Assembly: GCA_020029455.1 (NCBI GenBank) | Contig: JAIBJH010000209.1 | Location: 1-5,337 of the forward strand | Direction: 5' to 3' | Length of the DNA: 5,337 bases | From: Hyphomicrobiales bacterium | GTDB lineage: Bacteria > Pseudomonadota > Alphaproteobacteria > Rhizobiales > Aestuariivirgaceae | Shown here: piece by piece, positions 1 through 5,337 of the stretch | How positions within the stretch are numbered: the stretch's first letter is position 1 | Layout: each line of letters opens with the position of its first letter | The notes under the pieces: model-generated | The model's database searches: none | The model's input: the letters and a program-made list of their open reading frames with translations, nothing else | Told to the model about the DNA's origin: nothing | Position numbers and translations under genes: made by a program

Positions 1-942
1 AAGGTGGCCATGACCGGAATTTGCGGTACGGACTTGCATATCTGGAAATGGGATGAATGGGCGCGGAAAACCATTCCCGTGCCCATGGTGGTTGGCCATG
101 AATTTGCCGGCACCGTTGTCGAAGTGGGTTCGCACGTGCGCACTGTGAGAGTGGGTGATCGCGTCTCCGGCGAAGGCCATCTGATCGGCATGAAAAGCCG
201 CATGGCCCGCGCCGGGCATTTCCATCTTGATCCCGAAACCAAGGGCATCGGCGTCAATGTGCCGGGCGCCTTTGCGGAGTATCTGAAGCTCCCCGCTTTC
301 AATGCCATCCATTTGCCGCCGGAAGTCGATGACGAGATCGGCGCCATCCTCGATCCTCTAGGCAACGCTGTGCACACCGCGCTCTCCTTCGATCTGATCG
401 GCGAAGATGTGCTGATCACAGGTGCCGGTCCCATCGGCATCATGGCGGCCTCCGTCTGCCGCCATGTCGGAGCGCGCCACATCGTCATCACCGACATCAA
501 CGACTACCGCCTTGAACTCTGCAATCAAGTGAACGATGCCGTCACCGTCAATGTCAGCCGCGAGGATTTGCGCGATGTGATGGCGCGGCTCGGCATGAAG
601 GAAGGCTTTGACATCGGCCTTGAAATGTCAGGAGCGCCAGGTGCCTTCGACCAGATGGTCGATCACATGATCATGGGCGGCAAAATTGCGTTGCTTGGCA
701 TTCCGGCAAGGCCAACACCCGTCGACTGGAACCGCGTCATTTTCAAGTCGCTGACCATCAAGGGCATTTACGGCCGGGAAATGTTTGAGACCTGGTACAA
801 GATGATCGCCATGCTGCAATCGGGCCTCGATGTGCGGAAAGTGGTCACCCACCGCTTCAAGGCTGCCGATTTCGCACGAGGCTTTGCACTGATGAAGCAG
901 GGTGCGAGCGGCAAAGTCGTGCTGGACTGGACTTCCTCATAA
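1..942 (+). CDS. tdh: L-threonine 3-dehydrogenase-like zinc alcohol dehydrogenase, 5' end outside window
   Basis: This is a medium-chain, NAD-dependent zinc alcohol dehydrogenase. Along its whole length it resembles L-threonine 3-dehydrogenase, the cytoplasmic enzyme that oxidises threonine to 2-amino-3-ketobutyrate. The reading frame is already open at base 1. The GTG at 4 is not the start, because the catalytic-zinc motif ICGTD (Cys codon 22-24), near residue 38 in E. coli Tdh, comes only seven codons in; about 30 codons are missing. Visible features are the zinc ligands Cys (22-24) and the GHE motif (94-102), the active-site Thr and His of the TDxH segment (28-39), GEGH (169-180), the Rossmann motif GAGPIG (421-438), and the Tdh-typical block GREMFETWYKM (772-804). 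All four structural-zinc cysteines are replaced by Gly, Ser, Ala and Asp (187-231). Threonine, another amino alcohol or a polyol could be the substrate. Family certain, substrate moderately so. It precedes the ABC operon on the same strand. Confidence 0.85.
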   Translation, partial: KVAMTGICGTDLHIWKWDEWARKTIPVPMVVGHEFAGTVVEVGSHVRTVRVGDRVSGEGHLIGMKSRMARAGHFHLDPETKGIGVNVPGAFAEYLKLPAFNAIHLPPEVDDEIGAILDPLGNAVHTALSFDLIGEDVLITGAGPIGIMAASVCRHVGARHIVITDINDYRLELCNQVNDAVTVNVSREDLRDVMARLGMKEGFDIGLEMSGAPGAFDQMVDHMIMGGKIALLGIPARPTPVDWNRVIFKSLTIKGIYGREMFETWYKMIAMLQSGLDVRKVVTHRFKAADFARGFALMKQGASGKVVLDWTSS

Positions 943-997
943 CAGTCGCATGGGTGGCGGGTCAGCCCGGCCCCGCTCGCAAGCTGCGTTCTTCTTC

Positions 998-1026
998 TTG
1001 ACACGATTCCCTATTGCCCAGGGTTC
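998..1026 (+). promoter_or_regulatory. Candidate promoter of the transporter operon
   Basis: A perfect consensus -35 hexamer, TTGACA, lies at 998-1003 in the gap before the binding-protein gene. With 17-base spacing the -10 position reads GGGTTC, a poor match, and neighbouring spacings are no better. The site lies about 30-50 bases upstream of the operator-like palindrome, so a repressor bound there could block transcript initiation or elongation. The -35 is seen directly; that this is a working promoter is a weak inference. Confidence 0.3.
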
Positions 1027-1053
1027 TGGCTCGCGTTAGTGTCCGGCGTTCCA

Positions 1054-1084
1054 TTTGTCTGACAATTACGATTAATTGGACAAA
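1054..1084 (+). promoter_or_regulatory. Nested inverted repeat, likely operator for a FadR-type GntR regulator
   Basis: The 11-mer TTGTCTGACAA (1055-1065) is a perfect palindrome around a central T and matches TNGTNNNACNA, the established consensus for FadR-subfamily GntR regulators. It sits inside further symmetry: CAATTA (1063-1068) faces TAATTG (1073-1078) across CGAT, and TTTGTC (1054-1059) faces GACAAA (1079-1084). It lies 39 bases upstream of the binding-protein start codon, in the untranslated leader or promoter. A substrate-responsive repressor of the transporter is the natural reading. No regulator gene is in the window, and LacI or other families cannot be excluded. Confidence 0.55.
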
Positions 1085-1111
1085 AGGACACTTTCAGAGA
1101 ACCAAAAAATC

Positions 1112-1119
1112 GGGAGGAA
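1112..1119 (+). promoter_or_regulatory. Strong ribosome binding site of the binding-protein gene
   Basis: GGGAGGAA contains the Shine-Dalgarno core GGAGG at 1113-1117, six bases before the ATG at 1124. This fixes the start of the binding-protein gene at 1124 rather than at the in-frame TTG at 1076, which lies inside the operator-like repeat. Confidence 0.85.
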
Positions 1120-1123
1120 TTCA

Positions 1124-2206
1124 ATGCGCAAGACACTGCTTTCAATCAGTTTCGTGGCTTTGGCCGCCTGCCTCGGCACGGCACAAGCCCAACAATCTGG
1201 CTCCGTCAGCAAGGCTGTCGGCGGCTACAGCTTCGAAGACGCGGCCAAGGAATCCGCTGGGACCAAGGACTTCCACTCTGCTGACGGCCACCTGACCTTC
1301 GCCATCGTTACGCACACGGCGGGCAACGGCTTCTTCGATCCCGTCTATGTGGGAGCAACCGTTGCCGGAAACATGATCGGCGCCAAGATTTTGCTGCTCG
1401 GCTCTGAATCTCCGACGGACGATCCGGCCCGCGAGATCGAGATTCTGAATCAGATCATTCAAGATCCCTCGATTGATGGTCTGATTCTGACGACGCCACA
1501 GGTCGGCGCCTATGACGACATCGTCAAGGCGGCGGAAAAGAACGGCATTCCTGTCGCCACGACAAACTCATTCGATGGTGGCATCTATAACCGCCTTGGC
1601 CTCAGCCATACCGGCCAGGACGCCTCGGCGGCCGCAATTGCCGGCAACGCGCTCGTCAAGTGCCTGCTCGACAACGGCGTCGAGAAGGGCTCCATCATCT
1701 TCCCGAGCGACACGGCCATGGGCAATATCGAAGTCAACAACCGCGTGTCGTCAGCCTACAACGCCACCGTTGCCGGGTTGAAGGCCGCGGGCAAGCTGGA
1801 GAACTTCAAGGTTGACGCCGGCCCTGAAAGCGTGGGCGTTCCGGCTGACATGAACGATCCGGTGAACAGCATCATCGGCCTCATCGAGCAACGTGGTGAT
1901 GTGGTCGGCGCCTTTGCCGGAAACAACGTCTTTACGCCGGCGCTGGTGAAAGCCATCGCCCAGCTCAAGATGGGCGGCAAGATCTGCTCCTATGGCTTCG
2001 ATCTGGGTCCTGCCCAGCAGGAAGGCATCAAGGCCGGCGACCTCACAGGCGCGCTCGGCCAGCAGCCATTCCTCCAGGGTTTCTGGCCCGTCATGCAGCT
2101 TTACCTGCAGATCGACCGCGGCATCTCCGCTGCCAATCTCGATACGCGTGCCCAGCTCGTCACCAAGGACTCGGTTGGAAACGTCGGCAAGCGTTTCGAG
2201 AACTGA
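1124..2206 (+). CDS. Sugar ABC transporter periplasmic substrate-binding protein (ribose/RbsB type)
   Basis: This 360-residue protein is a type I periplasmic binding protein of the sugar group (Peripla_BP_4 class, like RbsB and XylF) that delivers a small sugar, polyol or related compound to the permease encoded downstream. Residues 1-22 form a Sec signal peptide: basic MRK, a hydrophobic core, then AQA before Gln23. The first lobe begins with FAIVTHTAGNGFFDPVY (59-75), followed by DGLILTTP (118-125) and GIPVATTNSF (141-150). The segment LSHTGQDASAAA (160-171) corresponds to the conserved GxD hinge region. The second lobe shows AGNNVFTPALVKAI (265-278) and YGFDLGPAQQEGIKAGDLTG (290-309), then Gln-Gln-Pro near the C terminus, all typical of the family. 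A lipobox-like LAAC (13-16) overlaps the signal peptide, so a lipoprotein is possible but less likely. The ligand cannot be named from sequence. The strong ribosome site fits high expression. Confidence 0.9.
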   Translation: MRKTLLSISFVALAACLGTAQAQQSGSVSKAVGGYSFEDAAKESAGTKDFHSADGHLTFAIVTHTAGNGFFDPVYVGATVAGNMIGAKILLLGSESPTDDPAREIEILNQIIQDPSIDGLILTTPQVGAYDDIVKAAEKNGIPVATTNSFDGGIYNRLGLSHTGQDASAAAIAGNALVKCLLDNGVEKGSIIFPSDTAMGNIEVNNRVSSAYNATVAGLKAAGKLENFKVDAGPESVGVPADMNDPVNSIIGLIEQRGDVVGAFAGNNVFTPALVKAIAQLKMGGKICSYGFDLGPAQQEGIKAGDLTGALGQQPFLQGFWPVMQLYLQIDRGISAANLDTRAQLVTKDSVGNVGKRFEN

Positions 2207-2213
2207 GCCTCTA

Positions 2214-2274
2214 AGGCCCGCGCGTCCGCTTGATTGGCCAGACCGGGTTGGCTGATAGATTGGCGCGCGGGGCT
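2214..2274 (+). repeat. Inverted repeat / hairpin 1 of the intergenic region
   Basis: Bases 2214-2224 pair with 2264-2274 (10 of 11 positions, one internal G-G mismatch), forming a very GC-rich stem. Inside it, 2237-2240 (GCCA) pairs with 2249-2252 (TGGC), extendable by wobble pairs. The stem starts eight bases after the binding-protein stop codon, well placed to block 3'-to-5' exonucleases. Confidence 0.55.
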
Positions 2275-2277
2275 AGC

Positions 2278-2337
2278 ATGCCGGCACAGCGCAAGGGCAA
2301 GACACAGTATCCTCCATGTCATGCGTTGCGCCGGCAT
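2278..2337 (+). repeat. Inverted repeat / hairpin 2 of the intergenic region
   Basis: Bases 2278-2293 pair with 2322-2337: eight perfect outer pairs (ATGCCGGC with GCCGGCAT), one A-C mismatch, then seven inner pairs including one G-T wobble. The 28-base loop can itself close with GACA (2301-2304) on TGTC (2317-2320). This is the longest stem in the window. There is no T-run after it. Confidence 0.6.
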
Positions 2338-2343
2338 CTGCCG

Positions 2344-2369
2344 CCGCGGGAGGTTAACCCCTCCCGCGG
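2344..2369 (+). repeat. Perfect 10-bp hairpin (hairpin 3) ahead of the permease
   Basis: CCGCGGGAGG (2344-2353) faces CCTCCCGCGG (2360-2369) across the loop TTAACC, a perfect 10-bp stem almost entirely of G-C pairs. The following bases, AGCCCTGTG, are not a U-tract, so a classical rho-independent terminator is unlikely. It stands 37 bases before the permease start and would stabilise the upstream message or partly attenuate transcription into the permease. Confidence 0.7.
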
Positions 2370-2406
2370 AGCCCTGTGATCGGCTACATATAACTTGCGG
2401 ACATAC

Positions 2407-4665
2407 ATGGACATCACGCGCACACTCGGTAGCGGGCGCCAGCCGTCCCAATTCGTCGGCGGCTGGGAGGCCGGCCTTCTGGCGCTCATGCTGGTGCTCT
2501 ATATCGGCGGCGCGCTGATCAACCCGGCCTTCTTCGGGACAACCGACGCCCTGCAGGCCCTCCTGCGCGACACGGCCCGCTATGGCGTCATGGCCGTCGG
2601 CATGACTTTCGTCATTGTCAGCAAAGACATCGACCTTTCTGTCGGCTCAACCTTCGGCCTTGTCGGCGTTGCTTTCTCCATTCTCTTCTCGCCGACGCAC
2701 TACGATCTCCCCCTCGCGGCAGCACTTCTGTTCTGCCTCTTCCTCGGCGCCACCATAGGGCTTGCCAATGGCCTCCTGGTCACAGCGTTGAAGGTCCCGG
2801 CCTTCATTGCCACGCTCACCATGCTGCTGATCGGGCGAGGCCTCGTGCTCGGCCTCACCGGCGGCAAGAATATCTCCTATCCCGCCAAGGCTCAGGACCA
2901 TGCCTGGTTCTTTCATCTCAGCGAAACAAATGCCTTCGGTTTCAACAACCAGATTCTGATCTTTCTGGGGATAGCGGCACTGGGCACTATTGTCCTCGCC
3001 AAGACCCGCTGGGGCTATGAAACCTTTGCCACGGGCGGCAATGAACTTGCTGCCATCTATGCCGGCATTCCTACCCGCTGGGTGCGCATCCGCGCCTATC
3101 TCATGTCATCCCTCTGCGCCACGATCGCAGGGCTCATGGCCATTGCCCAGGACAAGGGCGTCACCTCTCAATTCGGCCTCAGCGCAGAACTGATCGTCAT
3201 AGCCGCGGTGATCATCGGCGGTGCCTCCATTCTCGGCGGCCGTGGCCGCGTCATCGGCAGTTGCCTCGGCGCGCTGCTCACCGTGCTCATCAACAAGGTG
3301 CTGCGCGAAGGCTGGCCCACCACGAGGACCATCGTGGTCGACGGCCAGGAGATCACCGTGAACGCCTTGAGCCAACTTCCGGCGGGCGCGGTGCCTGCCT
3401 TCCTCGGCGTGATCCTGCTCATTGCCGTTCTCATCGAGCCCTTCATCATAAGGCGCCAGGTGCCGGCCCGCCTCTGGGCCTGGTTTCGTGGCAAGCCGCC
3501 ACCGCCTCCTGCTGAGACCGGCGGCGTCGCCATCGAGGGTGCCCAGACACGCGGCACCATGGCCAGTGACAAGGCGTTGACGGCGCGAGGCCTCGGCAAG
3601 TTCTTTGCGAGGCGCGATGCACTGGCCATCGTGCTGGTGGCGCTGCTGTGGCTGGCGGGCATCTATCTCAGGCCCGACTACTGGGGGAACCTGTCGAACA
3701 CCTTCGCCATCCTTCTCAACTATACAGAGGTGGCGCTGCTGACGATCGGCCTCACCTATGTCATCGCCTCCGGCGATATCGATCTCTCCGTTGGTGCGAT
3801 TTTGGCGCTTGCCGGAAGCACCGCCGCCTACTGCCTCAAGGTCCTGCACATGGACCCCATGTTGGCAGCGCTCATGGGGCTGATGGCGGGCACGGGCGCT
3901 GGCGCTGTCAACGGCATGCTGACGGTTGGCTTCGGCCTTCCCGCCTTTATCGCCACGCTCGGCATGTATTACATCGCCCGCGGGCTCGCCGCCTGGATCG
4001 TCACCGGCCAGCAGCTCACGGGCTTTCCCGAAGCCTTCAACCTCTTCGGCAGGAAACTCACCGATGTTCTTGATTACTTTGGCCTTGCCCTGCCGCAAGG
4101 CACGCTGAGCGCCATTGCCGATGCGGTGAGCGTCCAGACCATCTGGATGGTGCTGGTTGCCGTCATTGCCGGAATAGTTTTGGGCTACATGCCCTTCGGC
4201 CAGCGCGTCTATGCCACGGGCGGTAACTTGCGCGCCGCATCCTATGCCGGCATCAACACCGGGCGCGTGCGTTTTCTTGCGCTCCTCTTTGCCGGCTTCT
4301 GCGCCGCCATGGCGGGCGTTATAAACGTCGCCTATTTCCGCAGCTTCAATCCCGTCGCCGGACAGTTCCGCGAACTCGATGCCATTGCCGCCGTCATCAT
4401 CGGCGGCGGCTCGATCTTCGGCGGCTACGGCACCATCATCGGCGCGCTGGCGGGAGCGGCGGTAATCACGCTCATCCGTGCGCTGCTGCAGCTCAACATC
4501 ATCACCGCGGATGGCGGCTCCTTCGTCATGCCCCAGCACTGGGTCAATGTCTTCATCGGGCTTGTGCTCATCGCCGCGGTGCTGATCGACATCTGGCTGC
4601 GCCAGGCCAATGTGATGGAGCGCCTGCGCGGGCTTTTGCAAAAACTCAAACCTGTTCCTTCATAG
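2407..4665 (+). CDS. Fused tandem ribose-type ABC permease (two RbsC-like domains in one protein)
   Basis: This 752-residue inner-membrane protein contains two complete ribose/xylose-class permease domains (BPD_transp_2 family), each normally a separate protein of about 320-350 residues. The domains span roughly residues 17-350 and 398-740. Each carries the family hallmarks: IDLSVG at 75-80 and 458-463, PAFIATL after a Gly/Leu-rich helix, an ATGGN...AGI block, and AAVIIGG with a following SI(L/F)GG at 266-278 and 661-673. Between them lies a hydrophilic linker with five prolines (364-368) and Met385, where MASDKAL looks like the old start of a separate second subunit. No stop or ribosome site separates the halves. 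The ATG at 2407 has only a weak Shine-Dalgarno (GCGGA, 2397-2401). A fused pseudo-dimer would form the whole transmembrane pore for the binding protein upstream and the ATPase six bases downstream. Confidence 0.9.
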   Translation: MDITRTLGSGRQPSQFVGGWEAGLLALMLVLYIGGALINPAFFGTTDALQALLRDTARYGVMAVGMTFVIVSKDIDLSVGSTFGLVGVAFSILFSPTHYDLPLAAALLFCLFLGATIGLANGLLVTALKVPAFIATLTMLLIGRGLVLGLTGGKNISYPAKAQDHAWFFHLSETNAFGFNNQILIFLGIAALGTIVLAKTRWGYETFATGGNELAAIYAGIPTRWVRIRAYLMSSLCATIAGLMAIAQDKGVTSQFGLSAELIVIAAVIIGGASILGGRGRVIGSCLGALLTVLINKVLREGWPTTRTIVVDGQEITVNALSQLPAGAVPAFLGVILLIAVLIEPFIIRRQVPARLWAWFRGKPPPPPAETGGVAIEGAQTRGTMASDKALTARGLGKFFARRDALAIVLVALLWLAGIYLRPDYWGNLSNTFAILLNYTEVALLTIGLTYVIASGDIDLSVGAILALAGSTAAYCLKVLHMDPMLAALMGLMAGTGAGAVNGMLTVGFGLPAFIATLGMYYIARGLAAWIVTGQQLTGFPEAFNLFGRKLTDVLDYFGLALPQGTLSAIADAVSVQTIWMVLVAVIAGIVLGYMPFGQRVYATGGNLRAASYAGINTGRVRFLALLFAGFCAAMAGVINVAYFRSFNPVAGQFRELDAIAAVIIGGGSIFGGYGTIIGALAGAAVITLIRALLQLNIITADGGSFVMPQHWVNVFIGLVLIAAVLIDIWLRQANVMERLRGLLQKLKPVPS

Positions 4666-4671
4666 GCGGCC

Positions 4672-5277
4672 ATGGCAAAAAAAATCGAGACAACGCCCAT
4701 CATCGAGATGCGTCACATCAGCAAAGCCTTCGGCGCCGTGCAGGCCCTGCGCGATGTCGATCTCAAGCTTCATCCCGGCGAGATTCTCGGGCTGGTGGGC
4801 GACAACTCGGCCGGCAAGTCGACGCTCATGAAAATCCTCACCGGCGCCTATCACCGCGATTCCGGCGAAGTGCTAGTGGGCGGCAGCGCCACTAATTTCC
4901 GCAGTCCCCATGAAAGCCGCGATGCCGGTATCGAGATGATCTACCAGGACTTCGCGCTGTGCGGGAACATGGACGTCGGGCAAAATATTTTCCTCGGGCG
5001 CTGGCCCGTCAGCGGCTGGTTCGTGGACCGCAAGGCGACGCAACGGCTGCTGGAGACAATGCTGGAACTGAAGCGCCAAGGCGTTGCCCAGATCATCATT
5101 TCTCATCGGCTGCAGGATATTTTCGCTGTCGGCGACCGCGTCATGGTGCTGAAGCGTGGCGAGAATGTCGGCGAGCGCGACATCAAATCTTCGAGTGAAA
5201 ACGAAGTGCTGCATATCATTGTCGCCGGCCGCACTGAGGCCGAGAAAAAATCCGCCAGACGCCGCAAGGCGAAGTGA
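4672..5277 (+). CDS. Sugar ABC transporter ATPase with internal deletion of signature and Walker B
   Basis: This 201-residue protein is recognisably the cytoplasmic ATPase of a ribose/fructose-class importer, and the ATG lies six bases after the permease stop. Intact are the aromatic-loop region (ISKAFGAVQAL, 16-26), Walker A GDNSAGKST (43-51, Lys49), the Q-loop IYQDFAL (Gln92), and the H-loop SHRL (His145) followed by the family-typical GDRVMVLKRGENVG. Missing are the LSGGQ signature, Walker B, the catalytic glutamate and the D-loop: the helical domain runs to LELK (131-134) and jumps to RQGVAQIIISH. From Q-loop Gln to H-loop His there are 53 residues against 110 in MalK (Gln82, His192), so about 57 are lost without a frame break. 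As encoded it could bind but hardly hydrolyse ATP. It is probably a pseudogene in effect, a non-catalytic remnant, or an assembly error. The family is certain; function is doubtful. The C-terminal tail is lysine/arginine-rich. Confidence 0.85.
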   Translation: MAKKIETTPIIEMRHISKAFGAVQALRDVDLKLHPGEILGLVGDNSAGKSTLMKILTGAYHRDSGEVLVGGSATNFRSPHESRDAGIEMIYQDFALCGNMDVGQNIFLGRWPVSGWFVDRKATQRLLETMLELKRQGVAQIIISHRLQDIFAVGDRVMVLKRGENVGERDIKSSSENEVLHIIVAGRTEAEKKSARRRKAK

Positions 5278-5290
5278 CGCCATACTGCGG

Positions 5291-5337
5291 CTGCCCCACT
5301 TTCTCCCCCAACTTGTTGGGGGAGTACGCCCGGAGGG
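5291..5337. repeat. C-rich palindromic intergenic repeat, cut by the window edge
   Basis: CTCCCCCAAC (5303-5312) and GTTGGGGGAG (5315-5324) form a perfect 10-bp inverted repeat around TT, flanked by CCCCACTTT on the left and TACGCCCGGAGGG on the right. It begins within 30 bases of the ATPase stop. No T-run follows on either strand, so a terminator role is possible but not proven. From memory, C/G-rich palindromes of this style recur in intergenic regions of rhizobia and relatives, so I read it as a dispersed repeat element. Copy number cannot be tested here. Confidence 0.5.

Larger units (their letters stand above)
2207..2406 (+). other. Structured intergenic region between binding-protein and permease genes
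   Basis: These 200 bases carry no credible gene. About three quarters of the length is taken up by three consecutive inverted repeats, listed separately, with only four and six bases between neighbours. None is followed by a T-run, so they are better read as RNA-stabilising or attenuating structures than as intrinsic terminators. The last 37 bases before the permease ATG are relatively unstructured and contain an AT-rich patch (2385-2393). Confidence 0.7.

Noticed and set aside
4..6. GTG at 4 as the true start of the dehydrogenase.
   Set aside because: The catalytic cysteine motif would be at residue 7 instead of about 38, so the N-terminal strands would be missing. The frame is open to the window edge, so the gene is simply cut.
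903..981. Nine-base inverted repeat TGCGAGCGG / CCGCTCGCA across the dehydrogenase stop codon, plus a small GC hairpin at 957-976 and a pyrimidine-rich stretch to 999, as a terminator.
   Set aside because: The arms are 61 bases apart, one lies in coding sequence, the small stem is only 4-5 bp, and no true T-run follows. It is too weak to list as a terminator.
1076..1123. TTG at 1076 as start of the binding-protein gene.
   Set aside because: It would put a charged 16-residue extension before a perfect signal peptide and lies inside the operator-like repeat. The ATG at 1124 has a strong Shine-Dalgarno at the right distance.
1160..1171. LAAC lipobox making the binding protein a lipoprotein.
   Set aside because: The cysteine is followed by a better signal peptidase I site (AQA before QQ) six residues on. 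Gram-negative sugar-binding proteins of this class are normally soluble.
2395..2406. TTG at 2395 as start of the permease.
   Set aside because: It adds only four residues and has no better ribosome site than the ATG at 2407. The ATG is preferred, though neither has a strong Shine-Dalgarno.
3106..4641. 511-codon open frame on the minus strand opposite the permease.
   Set aside because: It lies codon-on-codon opposite a clear membrane protein, and its translation is rich in Asp, Glu, His, Gln and Arg, as expected from complementing hydrophobic codons in GC-rich DNA. It shows no recognisable domain and no ribosome site. It is a shadow.
3559..4665. Second permease half as a separate gene starting at the ATG at 3559.
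   Set aside because: There is no stop codon between the halves and no ribosome site before the ATG, so a single fused polypeptide is the simplest reading. Internal initiation cannot be excluded.
4798..4824. Ser46 in the Walker A motif GDNSAGKST as a disabling change.
   Set aside because: The position is variable in the consensus GxxxxGK(S/T), and the essential Gly, Lys and Ser are present. The loss of Walker B and signature is what matters.

Overview
The window is about 60% GC by eye, densely coded on the + strand, and looks like an alphaproteobacterial chromosome or megaplasmid, probably Hyphomicrobiales (rhizobia and relatives). This placement rests on four things: the recognisable protein families, their codon use, a FadR/GntR-type palindrome before the transporter genes, and a C-rich palindromic intergenic repeat at the right edge. 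It is an inference, not a database result.

Layout. Positions 1-942 hold the 3' nine-tenths of a zinc-type alcohol dehydrogenase closely resembling L-threonine 3-dehydrogenase; its first ~30 codons lie outside the window. The 181-base gap that follows contains a candidate -35 element and a nested inverted repeat with a perfect TNGTNNNACNA core. A ribose-type sugar ABC importer comes next: a secreted substrate-binding protein (1124-2206), a 200-base gap packed with three hairpins, an unusually long permease (2407-4665), and six bases later an ATPase (4672-5277). The window ends in a palindromic repeat.

How the genes fit together. The binding protein would capture a small sugar, polyol or sugar acid in the periplasm and deliver it to a type I ribose-class importer. 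The dehydrogenase upstream may oxidise the imported compound or a breakdown product, but the substrate cannot be read from sequence. The gap hairpins probably let the cell make more binding protein than permease, as is common in such operons.

Three departures from the norm stand out. The two permease subunits are fused into one 752-residue polypeptide. The ATPase keeps its Walker A, Q-loop and H-loop but lacks about 57 residues that should hold the ABC signature, Walker B and catalytic glutamate, although the reading frame stays open. The dehydrogenase has lost all four cysteines of the structural zinc site while keeping its catalytic zinc ligands. The importer is therefore either decaying or dependent on an ATPase encoded elsewhere. 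I see no RNA genes, CRISPR array, insertion sequence or phage gene.
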